Program-made: the position numbers and the translations under genes
Notes under the pieces: generated by a model
The model's input: only the letters and a program-made list of their open reading frames with translations
What the model was told of the DNA's origin: nothing
The model's database searches: none
In this document: positions 51,346 to 59,728 of the stretch, one piece after another
Numbering within the stretch: position 1 is the stretch's first letter
Layout of the letters: every line of letters starts with the position of its first letter
Assembly (NCBI RefSeq): GCF_024756275.1
Contig: NZ_JANUGQ010000022.1
Coordinates: forward strand, 49,262 to 113,261
Length of the DNA: 64,000 nucleotides
Source: Streptomyces pyxinae
Lineage (GTDB): Bacteria > Actinomycetota > Actinomycetes > Streptomycetales > Streptomycetaceae
Reading direction: 5' to 3'

Positions 51346-51388
51346 GGCCCGGTCCGTACGGCTGCCGCACAGCCGTAAGGACCGGGCC
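51346..51388 (+). terminator. Long two-part hairpin terminator
   Basis: GGCCCGGTCC (51346-51355) pairs with GGACCGGGCC (51379-51388), enclosing TACGGCT/AGCCGTA (51357-51363, 51371-51377) and a 7-base loop. It lies 45 bases after the decarboxylase-family stop. Confidence 0.85.
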
Positions 51389-51522
51389 CTGGTGCGTGCC
51401 GTACCCGCCGGGCCCCGGTGGGCCGGGCGGACCGGGCCGCACCGGGAGGCGGCTCGGGCACGGGGAGTGACTCGGATCCGGAGGAGTGGGCCACAGGCCG
51501 GGGGAGCGCCCCGGACACGGAA

Positions 51523-51562
51523 AGGCCCCCGGTCCCGTGCGTGCGCACCGGACCGGGGGCCT
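51523..51562 (-). terminator. Hairpin terminator of the second SRPBCC gene
   Basis: AGGCCCCCGGTCC (51523-51535) pairs perfectly with GGACCGGGGGCCT (51550-51562). On the minus strand it is followed by TTTCCGT, giving a fair intrinsic terminator 33 bases past the stop at 51595. Confidence 0.85.
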
Positions 51563-51594
51563 CGCCCCGGGACCACCGCCCGGGGCCCGGCGTC

Positions 51595-52044
51595 TCACAC
51601 CTCGCCCCGCCAGGCGCCCGTCTCGCCGCCGCGCGACTCGATGAAGCTCTTGAACCGCTTCAGATCCCCGGCCACCTGGCGCTTCACGAAGCCCAGCTTG
51701 TCCCCGACCGTCTCGGCGAAGCCCTCCGGGTCGAAGTCCATCTGGAGCATGACCTTGGTCGTGTTGTCGTCGATGCGGTGGAAGGTGACCACACCCGCCT
51801 GCCGCGCCTCGCCGTCCACGGTGGTCCAGGCGACCCGCTCGTCCGGGATCTGCTCGGTGATCCGGGCGTCGAACTCGCGCTGCGCGCCGTTCACCTTGGT
51901 CACCCAGTGGGTCAGCTTGTCGTCCAGCTGCTCGATGCGCTCCACGCCCTCCATGAACGCCGGGAAGCTCTCGAACTGGGTCCACTGGTTGTAGGCCGTG
52001 CGCACCGGCACATCGACCTGGACGGACTCCTCGACCTGCGACAT
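51595..52044 (-). CDS. SRPBCC-family (cyclase/dehydrase-like) protein
   Basis: A 149-residue cytosolic protein. VQVDVPVRTAYNQWTQFESFPAFM and VERIEQLDDKLTHWVTKVNG, with ITEQIPDERVAWTTVDG, are characteristic of the polyketide cyclase/dehydrase branch often found as single-domain stress-associated proteins in actinomycetes. A C-terminal amphipathic helix (VAGDLKRFKSFIESR) follows. Ligand unknown. It is monocistronic, with its own terminator. Not close in sequence to the SRPBCC protein at 49377. Confidence 0.88.
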   Translation of the reverse strand: MSQVEESVQVDVPVRTAYNQWTQFESFPAFMEGVERIEQLDDKLTHWVTKVNGAQREFDARITEQIPDERVAWTTVDGEARQAGVVTFHRIDDNTTKVMLQMDFDPEGFAETVGDKLGFVKRQVAGDLKRFKSFIESRGGETGAWRGEV

Positions 52045-52239
52045 GAACTCTCCTCTTCCCGTTCCGGGTTCGTCGCGGTTCTCGCTCCGGCCGCCGCCCG
52101 GCTGTCCGGGCGGGGTGGCCGCGTCCCCGCGCCAGGCTGGTACCCCCGGGTCCCCGTTCCATGGCGCCGGACCGCGCCGTTCCCCGTTTTGGCCGGGACC
52201 CGTCCGGCGGCCGGGCGCGTCACGGCCCGGCCCGGCGCG

Positions 52240-53469
52240 TCACCGGCCGGCGGCCGCCTCCCGGCGCAGCTCCGCCCACGCCTCCGCCGCCACGTCCGGC
52301 CGCAGCAGCACATCGGCGGCGGTCCGGGCGAGCGCCTCCGCCGCGGCGAGTACGACCGCCCGGCCGCGCGGCCCGGCGGCGGCCGCGGCGAACGGGGGCG
52401 TGTGGTCGGAGCCGTCCGAGTCCATGATCGCCACGAACGGATGAATCACCGGGACCACGGTGGAGACATTGCCGATGTCCGAGGAGCCCAGATACACCCC
52501 GGGCACCGGATCGGTCAGCTCGATGCCCGCCTCCGCCAGATGGCCCGTGAACAGCCCGGCGAGCACGCCGTTGGAGCGGACGTGCTCGTAGCGGGCGCCG
52601 ATCCGCTCGGTCTCGGCCCGCGTCCCGGTGGCCAGCGCGGCGCCCGCCGCGCAGGACCGCACCTCGGCCACCAGCTCCTCCAGCGCCGCCGTGGTACCGC
52701 CGCGCAGCCCGAACAATCCCTCGGCGTACTCCGGAACGATGTTGGTGGCCGTGCCGCCCGCGGTGACGATCCCCTGGACATGCGAACCGGACGGCAGCCG
52801 GCGGCCCAGCACCGCCAGCGCGCCGAAGCACTGGATCAGCGCCGCCAGCGCGTCCCGCCCGTCCACCGGGTTGCCGGTCGGATGCGCCGCCCGGCCGTGG
52901 AAGGCCACCCTCAGCTGGGCGCTCGCGGTGAGCGGGGCCCGGGCCCAGTCGTACACCCCGGGGTGGAACATGAGCGCCGCGTCCACCCCGTCGAACACGC
53001 CCGCCTCGACCAGGGCCACCTTGCCGCCGCCCCGTTCCTCGGCCGGTGTGCCCACCACCAGCACCGTCCCGGGGACCTCCCCGAGCGCGGCCCGGACCGC
53101 CGACGCGGCACCGAGCCCGGCCGCGGCGATCAGATTGTGGCCGCAGGCGTGCCCGAGCCCCGGCAGCGCGTCGTACTCCAGCAGCAGCGCCACACACGGA
53201 CCGCCGCCCCGCCCGGCGCGCCCGGTGAACGCGGTCGGCAGCCCGGCCGTGCCGCGCTCCACCCGAAAGCCCTCGCGCTCCAGCTCGCCGGTGAGCAGCG
53301 CGGCGGCGCGGTGTTCCTGGTACGCCGTCTCCGGATCGGCGTGCAGGGCCAGCGCCACCCGCCACAACCCGTCGGCGCGGGCGGCGACCTCCTTCCGGAT
53401 CCGGGCGTACGGCGGGGCGACGCCCCCGGACCCGGGACCTTCCCCGGTCATGGGACCTCCCTGGGACAC
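52240..53469 (-). CDS. M20-family metallo-amidohydrolase
   Basis: A 409-residue zinc hydrolase of the aminobenzoyl-glutamate hydrolase / peptidase D group. Metal ligands are in LHADPETAYQEHRA (His), GHACGHNLIAAAGLG and GTPAEERGGGK (catalytic Glu pair); the lid domain has FHGRAAHPTGNPVDGRDAL and IVTAGGTATNIVPEYAEG. SSDIGNVSTVVPVIHP near the C-terminus holds another ligand. GTG 53469 is chosen because AAGGAGG lies 6 bases upstream; ATG 53451 has a poorer spacing. No signal peptide. Substrate uncertain: N-acyl amino acids or dipeptides. Confidence 0.9.
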   Translation of the reverse strand: MSQGGPMTGEGPGSGGVAPPYARIRKEVAARADGLWRVALALHADPETAYQEHRAAALLTGELEREGFRVERGTAGLPTAFTGRAGRGGGPCVALLLEYDALPGLGHACGHNLIAAAGLGAASAVRAALGEVPGTVLVVGTPAEERGGGKVALVEAGVFDGVDAALMFHPGVYDWARAPLTASAQLRVAFHGRAAHPTGNPVDGRDALAALIQCFGALAVLGRRLPSGSHVQGIVTAGGTATNIVPEYAEGLFGLRGGTTAALEELVAEVRSCAAGAALATGTRAETERIGARYEHVRSNGVLAGLFTGHLAEAGIELTDPVPGVYLGSSDIGNVSTVVPVIHPFVAIMDSDGSDHTPPFAAAAAGPRGRAVVLAAAEALARTAADVLLRPDVAAEAWAELRREAAAGR

Positions 53470-53807
53470 GGAACCTCCTTCGGTGGCCGGACCGGTGGCC
53501 GGGCCGGCGGCTGGACCGGGACCCGGCGAACGGACTTGGCCCGGGCCGGAGCGGCGGCGGCGCGCCCGGGTGCCCGGGTGCGTACCGGACGTGTTCCACG
53601 GGACGCCCCCGCCATGTGGGGTACGAGCCGGGCCCGTACGGAGGCGGGCGCCCGGGCCGTCCCTGGGCCAACCGGCCCCCGGGCGTCAGCCGTTCGCCGC
53701 CGCCCGGGCCGCGCCCGGGGGAAGCCGGTGCCTTAATGATCCTGGAATCGCCCGGTTCACGGGCGCCACCGGCCGCTCGTCGGCCAGGAACAGGACAGGA
53801 AACTCAG
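53470..53807. other. Divergent intergenic region
   Basis: About 340 bases between the amidohydrolase and kelch genes. A plus-strand GGGTAC (53619-53624) lacks a -35 partner. The kelch promoter should lie in the last 150 bases, but no clear elements were seen. No small gene is evident. Confidence 0.45.
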
Positions 53808-55001
53808 GTGCGGATCTTCACAGGACGGGACGGCGCCACGCCGACCAGACCCGGAATCACCCGGCCCCGGTGGTTCCTCGCCGCCGCGCTGGCCGCCGCG
53901 CTGGTGCCGGCGGCCGCCCCCGCCCACGCCGCCGACGGCGGCTGGACCCCGGCCCCGGCCATGGAGCAGGCCAGGACCGGACACGGCACCACCACGGCCC
54001 CCTGCCCCGAACAGGTCGCGGGACTCGGCCGGGGCCAGTGCGTGTACGTCATCGGCGGCCACCCCCTGGAGGCCGCCCTCTCGGCCCACGCCTACAGCCC
54101 GGAGACCCGGCGCTGGGCGAAGCTGCCGTCGATGACGGTCGGCCGCTCGGGCCTGGCGGCGGTCACCGCGCCCTGCCCCAAGGACGTCAAGCAGCTCCGC
54201 GGCACCTGCGTCTACGCCGTCGGCGGCACCAACGGCAGCGGCTCGCTCACCACGGTCGAGGCGTACAGCCCGGCCACCAACGCCTGGGCCAATGTGCCGA
54301 TGATGCCGACCGCCCGGGGCTTCCTCGGCGCGGCGGCCGCCCCCTGCCCGGACGGCGGCGCCTCCGCCCCGCGCGGCACCTGCGTCTATGTGGTCGGCGG
54401 CAGTGCCCGTAAGGCCGGGGCCTCCACCGCGCTGAACACCGTGGAGGCGTACAGCCCCGAGCAGAACGGCTGGACCGCCCTGCCCAAGCTGCCCACCCCC
54501 CGGCGCAGCCTCGGCGTGACCGCCGCGAGCTGCCCCCGCTCCGTCGTCCCCAAGGCGCCGGTCTGTGTCTACGCCGTCGGCGGTGTGGAAGCCACCCAAC
54601 CTGTCTCCACCACGGAGGTCTTCCACCCGGCGGCCCGCGCCTGGGTGAAGCTGCCCTCCGCGCCCACCGCCCGGCGCGGCATGGGCGTCGCCGCGGCGCC
54701 CTGCCCGGGCACCACCAGGGCTGCCGGAACCACCTGCGTCTACGGCGTCGGCGGTGCCCCGACCGCCGAGGCGACGGCCACCGGCAAGGCCGAGGTGTTC
54801 GCACCGGCCGACAACGCCTGGTCGGCGCTGCCCGCGCTGCCCCAGGCCCGCTTCGGCTTCGGCGCCACCGCCGCGCCCTGCACCGGCGACCTGGACCGGG
54901 TCTGCCTGTACGCGCCCGGCGGAGCCGTCGGCACCACCCCGAGCGCCGAGACCAGCAGCATCGACGTGACCGCCCTGAAGCCGGCCACACCGCGCGGCTG
55001 A
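53808..55001 (+). CDS. Secreted six-blade kelch-type beta-propeller with paired cysteines
   Basis: A 397-residue exported protein. GTG 53808 (AGGA upstream) begins a basic n-region and a hydrophobic core, WFLAAALAAALVPAAAPAHA, with cleavage predicted after AHA. The mature part holds six kelch repeats, each with the pattern AYSPxxxxWxxLPxxPxAR, then (A)PCP, then CVYxVGG. Every blade carries two cysteines about 15-20 residues apart, giving twelve in all, so one disulphide per blade is likely outside the cell. No catalytic domain or anchor is seen. Probable role: extracellular binding, to carbohydrate or protein. Confidence 0.88.
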   Translation: MRIFTGRDGATPTRPGITRPRWFLAAALAAALVPAAAPAHAADGGWTPAPAMEQARTGHGTTTAPCPEQVAGLGRGQCVYVIGGHPLEAALSAHAYSPETRRWAKLPSMTVGRSGLAAVTAPCPKDVKQLRGTCVYAVGGTNGSGSLTTVEAYSPATNAWANVPMMPTARGFLGAAAAPCPDGGASAPRGTCVYVVGGSARKAGASTALNTVEAYSPEQNGWTALPKLPTPRRSLGVTAASCPRSVVPKAPVCVYAVGGVEATQPVSTTEVFHPAARAWVKLPSAPTARRGMGVAAAPCPGTTRAAGTTCVYGVGGAPTAEATATGKAEVFAPADNAWSALPALPQARFGFGATAAPCTGDLDRVCLYAPGGAVGTTPSAETSSIDVTALKPATPRG

Positions 55002-55111
55002 CCCGGCCGGAGCGGGGCCCGGGCCGCGTCCCCGGGACCGGACCCCGCTCGGGCACACCCCACCTGCCGCCCGGGTCGCGTCCGGAGGGCCCGGCGCCGT
55101 CCGGACGCGAG

Positions 55112-55135
55112 GCGGCCCGGCGTCACCCGGGCCGC
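55112..55135. terminator. Hairpin between convergent genes
   Basis: GCGGCCCGG (55112-55120) pairs with CCGGGCCGC (55127-55135) around CGTCAC. It lies between the kelch and radical-SAM gene ends and probably terminates one or both. Confidence 0.6.
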
Positions 55136-55152
55136 ACCGGGACGGCAGGGTC

Positions 55153-56394
55153 TCAGAACGCGTACCGCACCCGCAGCCAGGGCGCGTGCGCCGCGATCAG
55201 CTCCGTCAGCCGGGCCACCGCCGCCCGCTTGAGGTCGTCGCGGTAGCGGACATTGACCGCGCCGTTCTCCGAGCGTTTGGCCTGCTGCGCCTCCGGCCGC
55301 CAGAGCACCTCCTCGGCCCGGGGGTGCCAGCCCAGGTTCACCTCGTGCAGCTCCCGGTTGTGGGTCAGCATGATCACCTCGGCCGCCGCCCGGGCCTTCA
55401 CGGCCGCCGGCAGCACCTCGTCCAGCTCCCGGAGCAGCTCGGCCCAGTCCGCCTCCCAGCCGGGCCGGACGACCACGGGGGAGAGGTTGAAGTGCACCTC
55501 GTAGCCGGCCGCCAGGAAGTCCCCGGCCGCCGCGATCCGGTCGGCCACCGGACTGGTCCGCACATCGAGCAGCCGGGAGTCGCCGGGCGGCATCACCGAG
55601 AACCTGACCCGGGTCCGGCCGCGCGGATCCAGCTCCAGCAGCTCCCGGTTGACGAACTTGGTGGCGAACGACGCCTTGGCGGTCGGCCACTCCCGGAACG
55701 CCCGGATCAGATCGGCGGTGTTCTCGCTGATCAGCGCGTCGACCGAGCAGTCCCCGTTCTCCCCGATGTCGTACACCCACGCCTCGGGGTCGCACTGGTT
55801 CGGCTCCGGCTTCGGCCCGAGCGCGGTGAGATGCCGGTGGACCGCGCCGGCGATGGCGTCCACATTGGTGAAGACGGTGATCGGATTGGCGTACCCCTTG
55901 CGCCGGGGCACATAGCAGTACGCGCAGGCCATGGCGCAGCCGTTGGAGGCGCCGGGTGCGATCCAGTCGGCGGAGCGCCCGTTGGGCCGGACCGGCAGCG
56001 ACTTGCGCACCCCGAGGACCAGGGTGCTTCGCTTCACCCGGACCCAGCGGTCGACATTGCCCTCGTTGCCGTGCAGATGCGGAATGTTCCAGTGCGACGC
56101 CACCTCGATCAGCCGCGCCCCGGGGAAGCGGCCGATGATCTCCCGGCCGCGCGGGGAGAGCGCCGCGGCGGGCTCGGCGTAGATCTCCCGGACGTCCAGC
56201 ATCCGCGCCGCCGCCGCTCCCGCCGCTCCCGCCGCCTCCGCGAGTCCCGCCGGTCCCGGCACGGGCCGGGTCGCCCCGCGTTCGCCCCCGGAACGGTCGT
56301 CGGCCGGGGCCGGGGCTCCGGCGTCCAGCAGTTCGCCCAGGCCGAAGAGGGTGTCGCCGTCTTCCTCGGACGGCGGTACCGACGCACCGCGCAC
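55153..56394 (-). CDS. Spore photoproduct lyase-family radical SAM protein
   Basis: The conserved part (about 350 residues, from MLDVREIYAEPAA) matches the actinobacterial spore-photoproduct-lyase family: HWNIPHLHGNEGNVDRWVRV, the radical-SAM cluster CAMACAYCYVPRRKGYANP (Cx3Cx2C), VYDIGENGDCSVDALIS and the terminal HAPWLRVRYAF. Bacillus enzymes repair spore photoproduct in UV-damaged DNA; the actinobacterial branch is not well tested. Start uncertain: GTG 56394 has GGGGAG 5 bases upstream and adds a 64-residue Ala/Gly-rich lead; ATG 56202 gives the core alone. Confidence 0.87.
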   Translation of the reverse strand: MRGASVPPSEEDGDTLFGLGELLDAGAPAPADDRSGGERGATRPVPGPAGLAEAAGAAGAAAARMLDVREIYAEPAAALSPRGREIIGRFPGARLIEVASHWNIPHLHGNEGNVDRWVRVKRSTLVLGVRKSLPVRPNGRSADWIAPGASNGCAMACAYCYVPRRKGYANPITVFTNVDAIAGAVHRHLTALGPKPEPNQCDPEAWVYDIGENGDCSVDALISENTADLIRAFREWPTAKASFATKFVNRELLELDPRGRTRVRFSVMPPGDSRLLDVRTSPVADRIAAAGDFLAAGYEVHFNLSPVVVRPGWEADWAELLRELDEVLPAAVKARAAAEVIMLTHNRELHEVNLGWHPRAEEVLWRPEAQQAKRSENGAVNVRYRDDLKRAAVARLTELIAAHAPWLRVRYAF

Positions 56395-56633
56395 ACGTAC
56401 TCCCCGGAGCTCCGGAACCGGCACCCCCGGGTCACGCACCGGGGGGACAAGCCGCTGACATCCAGACAAATCTACTCCGCCGGACCGCCCCGGCCCGCGG
56501 TGGTTCACCGGCTGCGGACCCCCGGCACCGCGCCCACCGCGCCCACCGCGCCCACGGGGCCCACCACGCCCATGGAGTCCAGAGAGCCCATGGAGCCGCA
56601 CGGGGTCAGCCGCGCCCGCCGGGGACGCGCCGC

Positions 56634-57869
56634 TCACGCCTCCACGCCGGGGCGACGCTCCTTGCCGCCGCTGCCGCGCAGCCGGCGGCGCAGGGCGACC
56701 AGCCGGGGATGGCGGTCGCTGAGCTCGGCGGCGCGCGCGTCCAGTTCCTGGATGAGCCGCTCGGCCCGCTTGTCGACGTCCAGCTCGTCCAGGATCCGGT
56801 CGATCTCCGCGAGCAGCGCGCCGTGCAGCTGCCACTGCCGGGGGTGCTCCCGCACGTCCTCCAGCAGCAGATCGGCCACCTGGTCGCGGGTGCGCCGGCT
56901 CACCTCCAGGGCCAGGGTCAGCCGGTTCTCGGCCTCCTCGGCGTTGGCCGCCACCTGGGTGGTGATCAGTGCCGCGAAACTCTCGATCGCCTCTGCCATC
57001 TGGGTGAACAGCTCCTCCAGCGAACGCGAGACGTCCGGCGGGAAGAGCGACTCCTCGGTACGGAACTTCGACAGGTCCGTCAGGCTGCGCGAGAGCACCC
57101 GGAGCACCACCGCGCAGATCTCCAGGGTGTCGAGCCCGGTCCGCAGCACCACCCGGGAGAGCAGGCCCTCGCGCACCCGGGGATTGAGCGTCAGGCTCTC
57201 CTCGGCCTGCCGCAGCGAGGCGTCCACCTCCACGATGCCGTGGTCCAGCCGGCGCGCCTCATGCAGCCGGGCGGCGGCGTGCGGGAAGGCGATGTGACCC
57301 TCGCCGATCTCCCGGCCGATGGCGCGGAACATCCGGCCCATGTCCCGGGCGAGACCGTCGATCGACGCCCCGGCGGACTGCGTCCACACCGGCGGGGCGA
57401 GCAGGTTGAAGAGCAGCCCCACCCCCGCGCCGATCAGTGTCTCCAGCACCCGGTGCCAGGCCATCGAGGCGATCTGCGAGACGCCCAGCACCAGCATGGC
57501 GCTGATCGCCACCTCCGGGACGAACTCGCTGACCCGGACATACCGGCCGATGATCAGCGCCGAGAAGATGGTCAGCCCCAGGCTCCACCAGGTCAGCCCC
57601 ACCAGGGCGCTGAAGCCGATGGCGATGAGCACCCCCACGACCACCGAGTTCACCCGCCGGATGCCGGTGGTCAGCGTGGCGTAGAGGGTGACCTGGACGA
57701 CCAGCAGGGCGGTGAGCGGCGCGGTGAGCGGCGCCGGCTGCGCGGGCAGCACGGTGAGGGCGACGACGTACGAGATGACGGCTGCCGCCGTGGACCGCAG
57801 GGTCTGCACCGCCACGGGCTCGGTGGTCCGCCGCACCAGCTTGATCACGGGCGCTGAAACTTCCGGCAT
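56634..57869 (-). CDS. Aromatic acid exporter family (ArAE/FUSC-like) membrane protein
   Basis: A 411-residue protein. The N-terminal third has five to six hydrophobic helices (VISYVVALTVLPA, ALLVVQVTLYATLT, VVVGVLIAIGFSALVGLTWW, VLGVSQIASMAW), with the family-typical GIRRVNSVVVGVLIAIG. The C-terminal 270 residues are helical and charged, probably a cytosolic coiled-coil (VSRRTRDQVADLLLEDV, DKRAERLIQELDARAAEL). Homologues are annotated as aromatic-acid exporters largely by analogy. ATG 57869 follows AGGTAGGGG. Confidence 0.87.
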   Translation of the reverse strand: MPEVSAPVIKLVRRTTEPVAVQTLRSTAAAVISYVVALTVLPAQPAPLTAPLTALLVVQVTLYATLTTGIRRVNSVVVGVLIAIGFSALVGLTWWSLGLTIFSALIIGRYVRVSEFVPEVAISAMLVLGVSQIASMAWHRVLETLIGAGVGLLFNLLAPPVWTQSAGASIDGLARDMGRMFRAIGREIGEGHIAFPHAAARLHEARRLDHGIVEVDASLRQAEESLTLNPRVREGLLSRVVLRTGLDTLEICAVVLRVLSRSLTDLSKFRTEESLFPPDVSRSLEELFTQMAEAIESFAALITTQVAANAEEAENRLTLALEVSRRTRDQVADLLLEDVREHPRQWQLHGALLAEIDRILDELDVDKRAERLIQELDARAAELSDRHPRLVALRRRLRGSGGKERRPGVEA

Positions 57870-58195
57870 CCCCTACCTTTGCCCCGTCCCGATCACATCA
57901 GCACACTTACGCCCCGGGAACCCCTCCAACGCGGACTCACACCATCCGCACCATCCTCATCACTTGCATCATCCACACCGCCCGGCACACCTCGCGCGGG
58001 AAACGCACCCGGCAACGCGCCCGGTGCCTCCGAGGCCCCGCCGCCGACGAGGCGCAGACGGGGCACCGACGAGGCACCGACGGGCGTTTCACCGCACCCC
58101 CGCCGTGGTACCGGCAAGACCGCCCGGCCACCGGGCCGGCCGCCACCCGCCCGTGGGGGAGAGCCGGCCGACACCCCACCCGTGGAGGAGATCCG
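57870..58195. other. Divergent intergenic region with CATC-rich segment
   Basis: About 325 bases between the ArAE and SDR genes. Bases 57940-57985 are a low-complexity CATC/CACC run (ACCATCCGCACCATCCTCAT). Promoters for both genes are expected but not recognisable. Confidence 0.45.
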
Positions 58196-59017
58196 ATGAA
58201 CCGTCCCGTTCCGCCCTGCTCCGGCCCGGGCACCCCGGTCGCCGTCGTCACCGGCGCGGACTCCGGCATCGGCCGGGCCACCGCCGTCCGGCTCGCCGCC
58301 CAGGGCATGGACGTCGGCATCACCTGGCACCGTGACGAGGCGGGCGCGCTCCGGACCGCCGAGGAGGTGCGCGGCCACGGGCGCCGGGCGGCGATCGCCC
58401 GGCTGGACCTCACCCGGCTGCCGGAGGCGGCCGGCACGGTCGGCGCGCTGGCGGACGAACTGGGCCGGATCGACGTCCTGGTGAACAACGCGGGCACCGG
58501 CACCGCCACGCCCTTCCTGGAGCTGGAGTACGCCACCGTCCGCGAGGTGCTCGACGTGGATCTGGTCGGGCCCTTCCTCTGCGGCCAGGTCGCCGCCCGC
58601 CGCATGATCGAGCAGGGCGAGGGCGGACGGATCGTCAACATCACCTCCGTCCATGAACACCAGCCCCGGGTGGGCGCCGCGCCCTACTGCGCGGCCAAGG
58701 GCGGCCTCGGGCTGCTGACCCAGGTGATGGCGCTGGAACTGGCCGAGTACGGCATCACGGTGAACGCCGTCGCGCCCGGCGAGATCGCCACCCCGATGAC
58801 CGGCCAGGAGGACGAGGACGTCCGCCGCGCCGACCGGCCCGGGGTGCCGCTGGGCCGCCCCGGGGACGCCCGGGAGGTGGCGGCGGTGGTGGCGTTCCTG
58901 GCCGGCCCCGACTCCTCGTACGTCACCGGCGCCTCCTGGGCGGTGGACGGCGGGATGCTGCGGATGGGCCCGCAGGCCGGCTCCCATCTGGAGAGCGACG
59001 CCTGGCGCCGGCCCTGA
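58196..59017 (+). CDS. SDR-family oxidoreductase
   Basis: A 273-residue classical SDR. VAVVTGADSGIGRATAVRL, LVNNAGTGTATPF, Ser in NITSVHEHQP and Tyr/Lys in YCAAKGGLGLL are all in place; the C-terminal VTGASWAVDGGMLRM is characteristic of SDR enzymes of the glucose-dehydrogenase/3-oxoacyl reductase type. GGAGGAG sits 6 bases before ATG 58196. Monocistronic. It resembles stress-linked sugar dehydrogenases (general stress protein 39 group), but substrate is unknown. Confidence 0.9.
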   Translation: MNRPVPPCSGPGTPVAVVTGADSGIGRATAVRLAAQGMDVGITWHRDEAGALRTAEEVRGHGRRAAIARLDLTRLPEAAGTVGALADELGRIDVLVNNAGTGTATPFLELEYATVREVLDVDLVGPFLCGQVAARRMIEQGEGGRIVNITSVHEHQPRVGAAPYCAAKGGLGLLTQVMALELAEYGITVNAVAPGEIATPMTGQEDEDVRRADRPGVPLGRPGDAREVAAVVAFLAGPDSSYVTGASWAVDGGMLRMGPQAGSHLESDAWRRP

Positions 59018-59185
59018 GTCTCCGGCCCGGGTGTCCGGCGGGCCGTCTCCTGTTCCGGGACCCGGCGGGGCCGTGGCCGGTTTCCGCCGTCGTGAAGATC
59101 ACATCGGCCGTCCGGAAGCATGATCGACAGTCGGCCGGGCACGCGCCGTTCACCGGAACGATTCACCGCGACGTGAGGAGCGCCC

Positions 59186-59419
59186 GTGCCGCCGGCCCAT
59201 CCCGCCATCATGAACAACCTCCGCCGGCGCTATGAGGAGCTGTCCGTGCTCCACGCCAGGGACGGCCGGCCGGAGAGCCGCCAGGAGCTGGAGGACGTCG
59301 GCCGGCTGCTCCGCGTGGCCACCGGCGCCCCCGACATCGCCGCCGCGCTGAGCACCGCCCGCCTCCGGCTCCCCGGCCCCCGGTCCGGGCTCGTCGGCGG
59401 CCGGAACGCCGCGCCCTGA
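59186..59419 (+). CDS. DUF5133 family small protein (second copy)
   Basis: A 77-residue paralogue of the protein at 422-640: PAHPAIMNNLRRRYEELSVL, then ELEDVGRLLRVATGAPDIAAAL, the same order of conserved positions. GTG 59186 is fixed by GAGGAG 6 bases upstream. Function unknown. A very strong terminator follows at 59551. Confidence 0.78.
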   Translation: MPPAHPAIMNNLRRRYEELSVLHARDGRPESRQELEDVGRLLRVATGAPDIAAALSTARLRLPGPRSGLVGGRNAAP

Positions 59420-59728
59420 GCGGTTACCGGGGACACCGCATCCTGAGCCCGACACCGGGGACGCCGCGTCCCGAGCCCGATACCGGGGCGTCGCGCCCCG
59501 ACCGACCGGGAGACCGGCTCGGACGGTGCCGAGGACGCCGCGGACGCCGAGGAGGAGGGGCCCACCGTTTCCCGGTGGGCCCCTCCTCCGTCGCGTACCG
59601 GGAAACCCCGGGCCGGACCCCGGTGCCCTGCCCGTCCGCCGCCGCCCCACCAGCACCTGGGGCGGACGGCGGCGAGCGGCGGACCGGAAACACCGGGAGC
59701 CGGGCCGGCGCGTCACCGCGTCAGCGTG
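59420..59728. other. Convergent intergenic region
   Basis: About 310 bases between the DUF5133 and catalase gene ends. It has short direct repeats of a CCCGA(C/T)ACCGGGG unit (59450-59490) and the terminator at 59551-59589. Confidence 0.55.
59551..59589. terminator. Bidirectional 17-bp hairpin terminator
   Basis: GGAGGAGGGGCCCACCG (59551-59567) pairs perfectly with its complement at 59573-59589 around TTTCC. It is the strongest hairpin in the window and separates the convergent DUF5133 and catalase genes. Confidence 0.92.

Noticed and set aside
51346..51388. Riboswitch or structured RNA
   Set aside because: The stem-loop lies just after a stop codon and is a simple terminator with no upstream conserved core.
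52140..52145. SigB promoter before the second SRPBCC gene
   Set aside because: GGGTAC on the minus strand without a -35 partner at permitted spacing.
53619..53624. SigB promoter before the kelch gene
   Set aside because: GGGTAC lacks a GNNT element at 14-16 bases and lies nearly 190 bases from the start.
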